Of a stretch of 64,000 nt of DNA, positions 1-8,254 are shown piece by piece. Within the stretch, counting starts at the first letter, position 1. Each line of letters starts with the position of its first letter. The notes beneath the pieces were generated by a model. The model did no database searches, had not been told where the DNA came from, and worked only from the letters and a program-made list of their open reading frames with translations. This DNA comes from Sphingorhabdus_B arenilitoris. GTDB lineage: Bacteria; Pseudomonadota; Alphaproteobacteria; Sphingomonadales; Sphingomonadaceae. The stretch spans positions 868,001 through 932,000 of the forward strand of contig NZ_JBHSDH010000013.1 in assembly GCF_042651485.1 (NCBI RefSeq), in the 5' to 3' direction. The position numbers and the translations under genes are program-made.

Positions 1-551
1 CCGCCAATCATATCAGCTGGATGGACATACCCCTGATTGCTGGATTCACCGGATGTACCTTCGTGGCTCAGGATGGGATTAAAAGCTGGCCGATAGTTGG
101 CTGGCTGTGCAAACTCAATCGAACCATCTTTGTCTCACGCGAGGATCGGATGAGCGTGGATAAACAGGTCGCCAACCTAAAAGCGGCTATTGATGGCAAA
201 CAGCCAGTGACAATTTTCCCAGAAGGTACAACCAATGATGGCACCTTCCTGAACCCATTTAAGCCCGCTTTATTTGCCGTATTGTCGCCGCCCCCGCCGG
301 GCATGATGGTGCAGCCTGTTTTTATCAGCTATGGCAAGGATACCGATGAGATTGCTTGGGTGGGCGAAGAAACGGCGCCTGCCAATGCGTGGCGGCTGCT
401 GTCGCGGTTAAAGCCAATGGCGGCACGGGTTTACTATCTCGAACCGTTTGACCCGTCCGATTATGCCAATCGCAAAGAAATCGCCGGAGAGGTCCGCTCT
501 CGGATCAGCGCGATGGTTGACGCTGGCGGTCATTTGCCAAGACGTATATAG
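1..551 (+). CDS. 1-acyl-sn-glycerol-3-phosphate acyltransferase family protein (PlsC-like), 5' truncated by window edge
   Basis: Frame 3 is open from the window edge and reads N-H-I-S-W-M-D at bases 6-26, which is the catalytic H-x4-D motif of the glycerolipid acyltransferase family. The later FPEGTT segment (near base 220) is the second conserved block that binds the glycerol phosphate. The gene therefore starts upstream of the window and the internal ATG at base 21 is not its start. The family transfers an acyl chain to lysophosphatidic acid at the inner membrane in phospholipid synthesis. It sits 8 bases ahead of miaB on the same strand, a common alphaproteobacterial order, so co-transcription is likely. 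The exact acyl acceptor cannot be told from sequence. Confidence 0.85.
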   Translation, partial: ANHISWMDIPLIAGFTGCTFVAQDGIKSWPIVGWLCKLNRTIFVSREDRMSVDKQVANLKAAIDGKQPVTIFPEGTTNDGTFLNPFKPALFAVLSPPPPGMMVQPVFISYGKDTDEIAWVGEETAPANAWRLLSRLKPMAARVYYLEPFDPSDYANRKEIAGEVRSRISAMVDAGGHLPRRI

Positions 552-559
552 GGCAGACT

Positions 560-1927
560 ATGACCAAAGGCACGACAGTAGATTCGCCCAAAAAAGCCCC
601 AAAAACATTCTTTGTGCAAAATTATGGATGCCAGATGAATGTGTATGATGGCGAACGGATGGCCGACCAATTTGCGGCGCAGGGAATGACGTCATCGTCT
701 AAGGATGACGCTGACCTGATTGTGCTGAATACCTGCCACATTCGGGAAAAAGCGGCGGAGAAGGTCTATTCCGAAATCGGCCGTGTTGGGAAAAAGCGCA
801 AACAGGCAAACGGCGCCCAGCCAATGATCGCCGTTGCCGGATGCGTGGCGCAGGCCGAAGGGGCAGAAATTAGCCGCCGTTCACCCAGCGTCGATATTGT
901 TGTGGGACCACAAGCATATCATAAACTGCCCGAAATGATTGCTGGCGTGGCCGCTGGCAAACGCGGGCTTGATTTAGACTTGCCCGGCCTCGACAAATTT
1001 GACGTGCTACCCAAAAAGCGCAAATCGGGACCAACCGCGTTTTTGACGGTGCAAGAAGGATGCGACAAATTTTGCACCTATTGCGTCGTCCCCTATACCA
1101 GAGGCGCAGAGATTTCGCGCAGCTGGTCCGCGTTGATCGACGAAGCCAAGGCGCTGGTCGATGGCGGCGCCAAGGAAATCACGCTGCTCGGCCAAAATGT
1201 GAATGCCTGGACCGGCGAAGATGATAGCGGCAATGCGGTTGGACTTGAGGATTTAATCCGCGCATTGGACCGGATTTCGGGGCTGGCCCGCATCCGCTAT
1301 GTCACCAGCCACCCCAATGATATGACAGATGGCCTGATCGCGGCGCATGGCGATGTTGAAAAACTGATGCCCTACTTGCATTTGCCAGTGCAGGCCGGAA
1401 GCGACCGGATATTAAAAGCGATGAACCGCAGCCATAGTGCCGACAGCTACCGCCGGATCATCGACGCCGTGCGCAAAATCCGCCCTGACATCGCCATTTC
1501 GGGCGACTTTATCGTTGGCTTTCCCGGCGAAAGCGATGGTGATTTTGAAGATACCATGCGGCTTGTCGAGTATATCAACTATGCATCGGCCTATAGCTTC
1601 AAATATTCGCCGCGCCCCGGCACGCCGGCTGCGACGATGGCAGATCAGGTCGCGCCCCAGATCATGGATGAACGCCTACAAAGGCTGCAACAGCTATTGG
1701 GCCAACAACAATATGAATTTAACCGGTCGGTCATTGGCCAAAGCTGCGACATATTGTTGGAGCGAAAGGGCAAGTATGAAGGGCAGCTGATTGGCAAATC
1801 GCCATGGCTGCAATCCACGCATGTCGATATGCCCGGACTGAAAATCGGTGATATGGTCCGGGTACAGATTAACGAAGCTGGTTATAGCAGCGTAACAGGA
1901 GACGTTCTTATGCAGGCAGCAGCCTGA
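560..1927 (+). CDS. miaB: tRNA-2-methylthio-N6-dimethylallyladenosine synthase MiaB
   Basis: A 455-residue radical-SAM methylthiotransferase. The N-terminal UPF0004 domain holds the three expected cysteines (Cys24, Cys59, Cys95) for the auxiliary iron-sulfur cluster. The radical-SAM core has Cys168, Cys172 and Cys175 in the C-x3-C-x2-C pattern, and a C-terminal TRAM domain follows (about 375-450). The enzyme adds the methylthio group to i6A37 of tRNAs that read UNN codons. The length is typical. The stop codon is immediately followed by the phoH-like start, so these genes are translationally coupled. MiaB is distinguished from MtaB/RimO by the GCQMNVYD start and by the phoH-ybeY neighbourhood. 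Confidence 0.96.
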   Translation: MTKGTTVDSPKKAPKTFFVQNYGCQMNVYDGERMADQFAAQGMTSSSKDDADLIVLNTCHIREKAAEKVYSEIGRVGKKRKQANGAQPMIAVAGCVAQAEGAEISRRSPSVDIVVGPQAYHKLPEMIAGVAAGKRGLDLDLPGLDKFDVLPKKRKSGPTAFLTVQEGCDKFCTYCVVPYTRGAEISRSWSALIDEAKALVDGGAKEITLLGQNVNAWTGEDDSGNAVGLEDLIRALDRISGLARIRYVTSHPNDMTDGLIAAHGDVEKLMPYLHLPVQAGSDRILKAMNRSHSADSYRRIIDAVRKIRPDIAISGDFIVGFPGESDGDFEDTMRLVEYINYASAYSFKYSPRPGTPAATMADQVAPQIMDERLQRLQQLLGQQQYEFNRSVIGQSCDILLERKGKYEGQLIGKSPWLQSTHVDMPGLKIGDMVRVQINEAGYSSVTGDVLMQAAA

Positions 1928-2920
1928 ATGGCAAAAAAAGCAGCAGCCAGGCCCGGCGATATGTCCCGCCTCGAAATCAGCTTTGACAAACCCCATTTGA
2001 TAACGGGGGTTTTCGGCGAATTTGACCAGAATCTGGTTGCGATAGAAAATCGGCTGGGCGTCTATATCTCTGCCCGCGGCAATAAGGTTCAGATCGAAGG
2101 CGAAGCCAGCGTCACCGCCCGCGCCCGCGACGTGCTAAATGATATTTATTCGCGCGTCCTTCGCGGGGAGCAAATCGATCTCGAAACCGTGCAAGCGGTC
2201 ATCGCCATGTCGAGCGAACCGACGCTGGACGGCATCGTCCGCAAAAGCGCCGACGCGCCGCAGGTAATGATCCGAACGCGCAAGAAAACACTCGTCCCGC
2301 GCAGCGCAACGCAAATCCCCTATATGCAGGCGCTTGCCCGCGATGACATTATCTTTGCTCTCGGCCCTGCAGGTACCGGCAAAACCTATTTGGCGGTGGC
2401 GCAGGCGGTGGCGATGCTGATCACCGGGGCCGTTGACCGGCTCATCCTATCGCGTCCAGCGGTGGAGGCGGGCGAGCATCTTGGCTTCCTTCCCGGCGAT
2501 ATGAAGGAAAAGGTCGATCCCTATCTGCGCCCGATTTACGACGCGCTCTATGATTGCCTTCCGGCTGAACAGGTTGAGCGGCGCATCGCGAATGGCGAAA
2601 TTGAAATTGCCCCGCTTGCTTTTATGCGCGGGCGGACATTGGCCGATAGCTTTATCATTTTGGACGAAGCGCAAAATACCACAGCGGCGCAGATGAAGAT
2701 GATGCTCACCCGGTTTGGCATGAACAGCCGCATGGTAATTTGCGGCGACCCTAAGCAGGTGGATATTCCCGGCGGCGTCCATAAATCCGGCCTGAATGAT
2801 GCGGTCAACAGGCTGGAGGGGATAGAGGGCATTAGCACCATCCGCTTTAATAGCGCCGATGTCGTCCGCCACCCATTGGTTGGGCGGATCGTCGATGCTT
2901 ATGAAGGCGGCGATGATTGA
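1928..2920 (+). CDS. PhoH-like ATPase (YbeZ)
   Basis: A 330-residue protein with an N-terminal KH-like region and a PhoH P-loop ATPase domain. Walker A (GPAGTGKT) is at residues 146-153 and a Walker B ILDEAQN lies near residue 245. In many bacteria this protein works with the endoribonuclease YbeY and is encoded next to it, as here. Its start codon directly abuts the miaB stop and its end overlaps the ybeY start by 8 bases, so it belongs to one operon with both. Role in RNA metabolism is family knowledge, not visible in the sequence. Confidence 0.93.
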   Translation: MAKKAAARPGDMSRLEISFDKPHLITGVFGEFDQNLVAIENRLGVYISARGNKVQIEGEASVTARARDVLNDIYSRVLRGEQIDLETVQAVIAMSSEPTLDGIVRKSADAPQVMIRTRKKTLVPRSATQIPYMQALARDDIIFALGPAGTGKTYLAVAQAVAMLITGAVDRLILSRPAVEAGEHLGFLPGDMKEKVDPYLRPIYDALYDCLPAEQVERRIANGEIEIAPLAFMRGRTLADSFIILDEAQNTTAAQMKMMLTRFGMNSRMVICGDPKQVDIPGGVHKSGLNDAVNRLEGIEGISTIRFNSADVVRHPLVGRIVDAYEGGDD

Positions 2921-3416
2921 AATCGATCTATCTGCCCAAGGCCGGTGGGATGATGGCAGCGACTGGCAATCCCTTTGTGAAAAGGCGGTCGCGGCCGCCA
3001 TTGCTGTCGCACCTTTTGCGCGCCTAACCGAAACCGCTGCAACCTTGTCGGTCAGCGTAAGATTTGCGGATAACGCAGAAGTGCATGCCCTCAACCGCGA
3101 TTATCGGCAAAAGGATAAACCGACCAATATCTTGTCCTTCCCCATGCTTGACGCGGTGCTGCTCGAGAGCTTGGCCAATACCGACGATGGCGAAATCCTG
3201 CTGGGCGATATGATTTTGGCCCATGAAATATGCGGGACGGAGGCAGCGGAAAAGAATATTCCCCTGCCCCAGCATATCAGCCATTTGATCGTCCATGGTA
3301 CTCTTCACCTGCTCGGATTTGACCATATGACGGACCATGAGGCCGAAGCGATGGAGGCGATGGAAATAAAAGCGCTTGCATCATTGGGCCTGCCCAATCC
3401 ATATATTGAATATTGA
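2913..3416 (+). CDS. ybeY: endoribonuclease / rRNA maturation factor YbeY
   Basis: A UPF0054 metalloprotein of 167 residues. The C-terminal H-G-T-L-H-L-L-G-F-D-H segment supplies the three zinc-binding histidines of the H-x3-H-x5-H motif. YbeY acts in 16S rRNA 3' end maturation and 70S quality control. The frame is open further upstream, to 2859, but an AAGG ribosome-binding site at 2904-2907 sits five bases before the ATG at 2913. That ATG overlaps the phoH-like stop, so I start there; ATG 2901 is the alternative. The operon continues to corC. Confidence 0.93.
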   Translation: MIEIDLSAQGRWDDGSDWQSLCEKAVAAAIAVAPFARLTETAATLSVSVRFADNAEVHALNRDYRQKDKPTNILSFPMLDAVLLESLANTDDGEILLGDMILAHEICGTEAAEKNIPLPQHISHLIVHGTLHLLGFDHMTDHEAEAMEAMEIKALASLGLPNPYIEY

Positions 3417-3447
3417 CCAACAACGAAGAGGCCAAAATACCCCTATT

Positions 3448-4383
3448 ATGCCAGAGGGTGACAGTTTAAGCAGCACGAGCCTAAGCCGTAGCGGCGCAGA
3501 TAGCGAGAATGAAGGGCGATTATGGCAGCGGTTAAAGACAATGTTCTTTGGCCGCGACCACGAACCGACTCTGCGCGAACAGCTTGAAGAAGCAATCGCC
3601 GAACATGAAGAGGAAAGCGGAGAAGACCCGCCATCCGGCAACGGCGGAGATTTATCCGCAACAGAGCGGCTTATGCTGCGCAATTTGCTGCATTTTTCGG
3701 AACACCGCGTGGATGATGTCATGGTCCCGCGCAGCGAAATCATCGCGGTTGAAGATAAAGCCAGCTTTGCCGACGTCACCGCCAGTTTCGCCGAACATGG
3801 CCATAGCCGCTTGCCGGTCTACCACGATACGCTCGATAATATCATCGGCATGATCCATATCAAAGACGTCTTCGCCGTCCTTGCCGCAGGCGAGGGGCAA
3901 CCCAGCAGCCTCGAAGCCTTCATCCGTCAACCGCGCTATGTGCCCGAAAGCATGGGCGTTCTCGAACTGCTCAGCGAAATGCGCACCACACGCACGCATT
4001 TGGCGATCATCGTCGATGAATATTCGGGCACCGAAGGGCTGGTCACGATCGAAGACCTCGTCGAAGAAATCGTTGGCGAGATTGAGGATGAACATGATGA
4101 CGAGCCCGAAGCTTTGTTCCTCGAAACCGCACCGGGCATTTGGGAATGCGACGCCCGCGCCGAATTGGACGACCTGGCCGCCGCGATTGACCCTCGGCTC
4201 GCCGATGTCGCGGAGGATGTCGACACATTAGGCGGCCTCGCCTTCGTCATTGCCGGACAAGTGCCTGCCACCGGCGACATATTAACCCACGACGCCAGCG
4301 GCTGGAGCCTGGAGATATTGGACGGCGACGAAAAACGCGTGACCCGGATCAGGCTACACGCGGCAGATGACCAAGAAGGCTGA
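3448..4383 (+). CDS. CBS-domain protein, CorC/HlyC family
   Basis: A 311-residue soluble protein with a low-complexity acidic N-terminus. Two CBS domains follow (the region beginning DDVMVPRSEI and the block around DEYSGTEGLV). The C-terminal part matches the CorC_HlyC transporter-associated domain (VDTLGGLAF). Family members are linked to magnesium and cobalt efflux or membrane integrity. The frame opens at 3376 inside ybeY, but the ATG at 3448 begins the usual disordered leader and follows a GAAGAGG stretch about 17 bases upstream. In most alphaproteobacteria lnt follows this gene; here an AT-rich insert follows instead. Confidence 0.9.
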   Translation: MPEGDSLSSTSLSRSGADSENEGRLWQRLKTMFFGRDHEPTLREQLEEAIAEHEEESGEDPPSGNGGDLSATERLMLRNLLHFSEHRVDDVMVPRSEIIAVEDKASFADVTASFAEHGHSRLPVYHDTLDNIIGMIHIKDVFAVLAAGEGQPSSLEAFIRQPRYVPESMGVLELLSEMRTTRTHLAIIVDEYSGTEGLVTIEDLVEEIVGEIEDEHDDEPEALFLETAPGIWECDARAELDDLAAAIDPRLADVAEDVDTLGGLAFVIAGQVPATGDILTHDASGWSLEILDGDEKRVTRIRLHAADDQEG

Positions 4384-4779
4384 ACCGGCGCCATTTGTCC
4401 CAAGGTGACAAAAGGGTGACAGATGTTTTGCAGAGGGGCGGCGGGTTAGGCCTACACCTTCTTCGCACCGCACAGGCCGAGCGTATACCGGGCGGCGCAG
4501 AGCCATTTATTTCGCGCAAAGAGCGCAAAGAGCGCAAAGATTATCAAAGGGGCAGGCCTCCCACGAGCCCTAACCGCTCTACGCCGCCATCTTCAAAATC
4601 TTTGCGCCTTCGCGCGAAATATTCTGCCGACACCGCAGCAACCAGCTCAAAGCATTCCGGAGTACAATATCAAATAAGAAACAATTCCACCGCCTTTTTT
4701 TCCTATGCATCCTAATGGCCAAAATAAGGTTCAAGCCGCTGGAAATAGAATCATGAGTTTAGTGTTATGTCACCGGAAG
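4384..4779. other. gene-free stretch with an inverted-repeat element
   Basis: Nearly 400 bases between corC and the convergent lipoprotein gene. I see no convincing gene. A 106-codon open frame (4395-4715) runs through it but has no ribosome-binding site, no recognisable domain and includes the repeat itself. The notable content is the hairpin-forming repeat at 4509-4620. The composition changes from the typical chromosomal base use to strongly AT-rich at about 4660, which marks the edge of the inserted segment. Confidence 0.6.
4509..4620. repeat. inverted-repeat intergenic element with GCGCAAAGA direct repeats
   Basis: The left arm (4509-4542) begins ATTTCGCGC and contains the 9-mer GCGCAAAGA repeated in tandem, ending AAAGATT. 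The right arm (4597-4620) reads AATCTTTGCGCC then TTCGCGCGAAAT. This is the reverse complement of the left arm minus one repeat unit. The arms could form a long stem with a loop of about 54 bases. A degenerate copy with the same CCTTCGCGCC and TTCGCGCGAAA blocks lies at 36011-36123, so this looks like a dispersed family rather than a unique terminator. Confidence 0.6.
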
Positions 4780-5286
4780 TCATTGATCTCCAAATACATA
4801 TAAGCCTGACGCTTTTATATTATTCCAGTCTGCAGGATTTTCGATATTCAAAATAAATGATTTTTTTGCTTCTACACAAAAATTTGACGCACCTGTTGTA
4901 ATATTGACAGGAGTTGAGTATCGTAAGACATAGTTATATTGTGTTTTATTTGAAATAACAGTTAGACCAGATTGACCGCCTTCGATAAACCTCTCACTTG
5001 GCAACTGCTTCATGTTATATACAATTTTATATTTATCTCTTAGTTTTGAAGGTATATTTAATTTATGTACATCGGTTGTTGAATAATAAGAAAAAAAACA
5101 AACGAGAGAATTGGGGTGATATTTCTCTATATAGTCTAAATTTAGTCGCTGGCCATCTTTTGTTTTCAATAACTCCATAACAGGGTTAACAATATCTCCG
5201 GAATTTTCATCAAATCTCTTGTTTACTCCACTATCCCCACATCCAAAAAGAAAAAGCAGGAAGCTGATAATTAAAAATCTGAACAT
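4780..5286 (-). CDS. small lipoprotein of unknown function, downstream of the SPM protein gene
   Basis: I do not recognise this 168-residue protein. It starts with a hydrophobic signal ending in the lipobox L-F-G-C (Cys16), with Gly at +2, which predicts export and outer-membrane lipid anchoring. The rest has no known motif; it is rich in Asn, Lys, Ser and Tyr, and the gene is much more AT-rich than the chromosomal genes. Its start overlaps the end of the 440-residue calcium-binding protein gene by 16 bases, with AAGGGG as ribosome-binding site, so the two are translationally coupled. By position it could be an immunity protein or surface partner of that protein; this is inference only. Confidence 0.72.
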   Translation of the reverse strand: MFRFLIISFLLFLFGCGDSGVNKRFDENSGDIVNPVMELLKTKDGQRLNLDYIEKYHPNSLVCFFSYYSTTDVHKLNIPSKLRDKYKIVYNMKQLPSERFIEGGQSGLTVISNKTQYNYVLRYSTPVNITTGASNFCVEAKKSFILNIENPADWNNIKASGLYVFGDQ

Positions 5287-6593
5287 ACTGCTAGCCCCTT
5301 ATTCCCAAAAAACTGATTATCATTTGCCGAACTCAAATTGGGCAGGCTGAACACGTAGGTGTCATATTCAAAGTCGTCGGGGATGATGAAGCGGGTGTTG
5401 GTTTGGTCGGTGCGGAAACCCACGGCGACCACTTCTGCTGTGCGGCCGTCCTGTGTCACAAAACTGCTTATGCCCAAAATAGAATTGCCAAGGCGGTTCG
5501 CTTCGGCGCCAATCGGCGCGCGATCATTCAAACTGATCGATCGGATATCATTGTCATTTATACTGGTCAGCTCGTCGGGCGTGCTGATCCCGTCGCCATT
5601 CCCATCGCGCCAAATCAGCAGGCTATTCCATATCGCATCATCGGACGTAATCCGGTTATCGCCATTGCTGTCGTATTGCCGCAATATCGTAAATCCGTCG
5701 GTCGTCGGCGTACCAAATAACTCCGCGCCATTATCAATGCGGCCATTGCCATTCACATCCAGCGCGAGCAGCCCCTCGCCCGGACGCACCCAGCCCGTCC
5801 GTTCGGCAAAGCCATTGCTATCCAGATCAAAGAAGGTCGCGGAATTAAACAGCGACGTCAGCGATACGTCACCTGTGTTGAGATCGAGCACAAGAGGGTC
5901 GCGGTTGAAGAAGTAGGTGCCGAAGATAGCTGGAAGCCAAAGGCTTGGATACCGAGAGAAAGCATTAGGAAGGCTATTCCAAAACTGCTCTGAGAAAAAA
6001 TCACTTAGCTTTTGCAGCTCTTCTAAAACATCTTCGGCAAAGTCACGCGAAAGATAGGCGAGAGTTTTTAGAGCATTGATATCCCAATTCACTATATTCT
6101 CATAAACATTAGGTTGGTAGTCTGCCGCCACGGAGAAATCATAAAGAACCGCGCCAGGCCAACCACCCGCCCACTCATGGGGCTTTATTCGGTTGGGAGC
6201 GCCAATACGCTGCCCAAATTCTTCGACTGCAGACGAAACGTCTGCCTCATAAATGTCCTGCGGTGTAAGGACCAATCCCTCGCGCTCCGCCTCAATGTAG
6301 TCGCGCAAAACGTCACGCGCGAGAATATCAGACACACGCTGATTTTCGGCAAGCACGGCCGGATCGCCGGGATTAAGATCAGCAGCGAAGGCGTTGCTTG
6401 TGAAGACATAATCGCGCAGGAAGCTATCTGGATCACCATTTATCTCGGCAGCTGCCTCGAACCATCCAGCCAGTTTCGGATTATATCGGGAGTCATTACG
6501 TATTTGTTCGGCAATGTAACGATAGCCACCTGGGTAATCGCCTCTATCCAAAAAATCTTGAACGTTTGCTATTTTAGCAGCTCTACTTAACAT
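5271..6593 (-). CDS. calcium-binding protein with FrpC-like self-processing module
   Basis: A 440-residue protein in two parts. Residues 1-225 match no family I know. Residues 226-400 carry the pattern seen in FrpC-type exoproteins: a D232-P233 dipeptide followed by LVLDL, a DLDSNGF loop, the block DVNGNGRIDNGAELFG (279-294), and two more Asp-rich loops (DSNGDNRIT at 308, DGNGDGIST at 330). In Neisseria FrpC this module binds calcium and cleaves itself at an Asp-Pro bond. Only 20 residues follow the shared linker that ends FSLPNL (residue 420). There is no signal peptide and no RTX nonapeptide array. It may be the tail of a once much larger secreted protein, or a stand-alone effector. Both ends overlap lipoprotein genes. 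Confidence 0.75.
   Translation of the reverse strand: MLSRAAKIANVQDFLDRGDYPGGYRYIAEQIRNDSRYNPKLAGWFEAAAEINGDPDSFLRDYVFTSNAFAADLNPGDPAVLAENQRVSDILARDVLRDYIEAEREGLVLTPQDIYEADVSSAVEEFGQRIGAPNRIKPHEWAGGWPGAVLYDFSVAADYQPNVYENIVNWDINALKTLAYLSRDFAEDVLEELQKLSDFFSEQFWNSLPNAFSRYPSLWLPAIFGTYFFNRDPLVLDLNTGDVSLTSLFNSATFFDLDSNGFAERTGWVRPGEGLLALDVNGNGRIDNGAELFGTPTTDGFTILRQYDSNGDNRITSDDAIWNSLLIWRDGNGDGISTPDELTSINDNDIRSISLNDRAPIGAEANRLGNSILGISSFVTQDGRTAEVVAVGFRTDQTNTRFIIPDDFEYDTYVFSLPNLSSANDNQFFGNKGLAVCSDF
5332..5448 (-). repeat. 117-bp direct repeat, copy 1 (3' end of SPM protein gene)
   Basis: This stretch is repeated at 7204-7320 in the same orientation with only two mismatches by eye. It encodes the linker from residues 382 to 420 of the 440-residue protein (DGRTAEVVAVGF ... 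FSLPNL). The sequences diverge on both sides of the block apart from a short trace (ANDN), so the copies share a linker but carry different flanks. Confidence 0.9.
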
Positions 6594-7098
6594 TGGCGGC
6601 TTCCCTGTATGATTTTAATATTTTCTCTGCCTCAGATTTTATGTGCTCAACTTGATCAATATCCTTGGAACTGAAATTAACCGACCAGCTCACTTCTTCA
6701 TCTAACAAACGAAAACCGCATGATACGTATTTGGTGTATTCATTATACGGCTTTTCACATAAAACTCGACCAATTATAGTATCTATTTTTACAAAATCTC
6801 CATTTACTGAAATATTTTTTCCTCCATATCCAAATAAGCTAGGATAATTATTATTCACCTGAAATTCGTACCAGCGAGGATCCACCTTCAATTGTATTTT
6901 TGTACCACCGGTGATTTCTTTTTGTGAAATACGAACATACGTACCCCTAGTTCTATTATTTATGACTGGGCGATCTTGCCAAGGGATCAGATAACTTTGC
7001 CCTTTTACAATGGCCAATTTATCCTGCAGTTCTTCATTGCATCCAAATAAACCAAACAGCATTAATATTGCTCCTAATCGCATTGCCCAATGATTCAC
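6583..7098 (-). CDS. small lipoprotein of unknown function, upstream of the SPM protein gene
   Basis: A 171-residue protein I cannot assign. The N-terminus is a signal peptide with lipobox L-F-G-C (Cys20), so it should be lipid-anchored. Two further cysteines (in VLCEKPY and YVSCGF) are spaced so that they could form a disulfide. The likely start is a GTG at 7098 whose GTGA overlaps the stop of the short upstream frame; ATG 7083 is an alternative. Its end overlaps the start of the 440-residue gene by 11 bases. A lipoprotein gene directly ahead of an SPM protein gene is the order of frpD-frpC in Neisseria, but I see no clear sequence similarity to FrpD. AT-rich. Confidence 0.7.
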   Translation of the reverse strand: MNHWAMRLGAILMLFGLFGCNEELQDKLAIVKGQSYLIPWQDRPVINNRTRGTYVRISQKEITGGTKIQLKVDPRWYEFQVNNNYPSLFGYGGKNISVNGDFVKIDTIIGRVLCEKPYNEYTKYVSCGFRLLDEEVSWSVNFSSKDIDQVEHIKSEAEKILKSYREAANVK

Positions 7099-7457
7099 GC
7101 AGCTTTTCCCTTGCTATCTATCCACCCACTCTGACTTAGCGTAGAGCCTTTGTGTGCTATATCACGGTTATCATTCGCCACTTCCCACAGCTCGCCATAC
7201 CCCCTCAAATTGGGCAGGCTGAACACGTCGGTGTCATATTCAAAGTCGTCGGGGATGATGAAGCGGGTGTTGGTTTGGTCGGTCCGGAAACCCACGGCGA
7301 CCACTTCTGCTGTGCGGCCGTTCCATGTCATAAAGCTCCATGAGACAGGCGCGCAAATCCGTATTTGGTAATATCCGTAATTCCCGTAAATGTTGCGACC
7401 CACAAAACCCCCTATATATTCACGCCATAGATTGATCGGCATTGCATTTATTGGCAA
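7095..7457 (-). pseudogene. C-terminal fragment of a FrpC/RTX-type calcium-binding protein
   Basis: A 120-residue frame whose residues 46-84 are the same linker as in the 440-residue protein (37 of 39 positions identical), followed by a different tail (RGYGELWEVANDN onwards). It lacks the calcium-binding loops and any secretion signal. The first codons (TTG at 7457 or ATG at 7442) have no ribosome-binding site. It looks like the 3' remnant of a larger gene or a displaced C-terminal module. Its stop overlaps the next lipoprotein start, so translation from some upstream start would couple the two. It could instead be a functional silent cassette. Confidence 0.55.
7204..7320 (-). repeat. 117-bp direct repeat, copy 2 (in C-terminal fragment)
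   Basis: Second copy of the linker-encoding block, 1872 bases from copy 1 and in the same direction, with two mismatches (one changes Tyr to Asp in the encoded linker, one is silent). Near-identity at DNA level points to a recent duplication or to gene conversion between the copies. Confidence 0.9.
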
Positions 7458-7517
7458 GTAATTCCGTGCGCAACTCCGGCCTTAAATTCCAAGGATACCC
7501 CACCAAACTCACTCACC

Positions 7518-8180
7518 TCACCGCTCGCCTGCCAGCGCCGCTGCTCTTTTTCTCCATACTTCCGCCAGCGTCTCAAGCTTTGCTAATTGACGCAGTTCGT
7601 CCGCTGCGCCAGCTGCGCGGTGGCCGCCGGCGACGAGCAGTTTGAAGGTCCGGGCAATGGTCCAGTCATGCGGGGCCGCCTCAGCCTGTTGCATCGTATC
7701 ACCCGGCGCGACGAAGCCTTCTTCGATAACGCGGAAATATAGGCCGCAGCGGCCCGTTCGGATAATCTCTCGCGACAGGCCGTGCAGTCCAAAATGATGG
7801 TCGATTTTCCAGCAGGGTTGACGCCCCTGCGCCACCTCCACCAGTGCAGCGCCAATGTGGAAACGGTCGCCGATTTTGACGCGGGATTCGGTAAAGCCAG
7901 ACGCGCTGATATTCTCACCGAAAGCGCCCGCAGCCTGCAATAACCGATGCCCGTCCAGCTTTGCCGTCCAACAAGGATAATGTTCGGTCGGATAAAGATG
8001 CACTGCTTTATCCGCGCCGCCGTGTACCGATGGATCGGCAACCTGATCCCCATCAAATCCGTGGCGGCGCAGCATGACAGGTGCGCTCACTGCCTCGCGT
8101 GCCATGGCGCTTTGCGTCCCGTCGGCGCGAAACGGTTTTGGCCCGCCGATAAGCAGGGTGTCGATATAGCTGCTAATCAT
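7518..8180 (-). CDS. MOSC domain-containing protein (YiiM-like)
   Basis: A 220-residue protein with the MOSC domain in the middle: HGGADKAVHLYP, GENISASG, and the QPCWKI motif containing the conserved cysteine thought to bind molybdenum cofactor sulfur. A C-terminal helical segment resembles the 3-alpha domain of YiiM. YiiM-type proteins reduce N-hydroxylated substrates using molybdenum cofactor; that activity is family knowledge. The gene is divergent from the downstream glycosyltransferase and marks return to normal chromosomal composition after the AT-rich insert. Confidence 0.88.
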   Translation of the reverse strand: MISSYIDTLLIGGPKPFRADGTQSAMAREAVSAPVMLRRHGFDGDQVADPSVHGGADKAVHLYPTEHYPCWTAKLDGHRLLQAAGAFGENISASGFTESRVKIGDRFHIGAALVEVAQGRQPCWKIDHHFGLHGLSREIIRTGRCGLYFRVIEEGFVAPGDTMQQAEAAPHDWTIARTFKLLVAGGHRAAGAADELRQLAKLETLAEVWRKRAAALAGER

Positions 8181-8254
8181 AACCCCGCCAATCTATCGGC
8201 AATAATTGCCCTTGCCCATTGGCTTTTTCCATTTGCCCCGATAAAAGCGCGGCG

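Noticed and set aside
4395..4715. 106-codon open frame after corC
   Set aside because: It spans the inverted-repeat element, has no ribosome-binding site and reads as low-complexity repeats (RKERKERKD); judged non-coding.
7442..7645. 67-codon plus-strand frame over the MOSC gene 3' end
   Set aside because: Antisense shadow of the MOSC gene and its downstream spacer, with no signal or domain.
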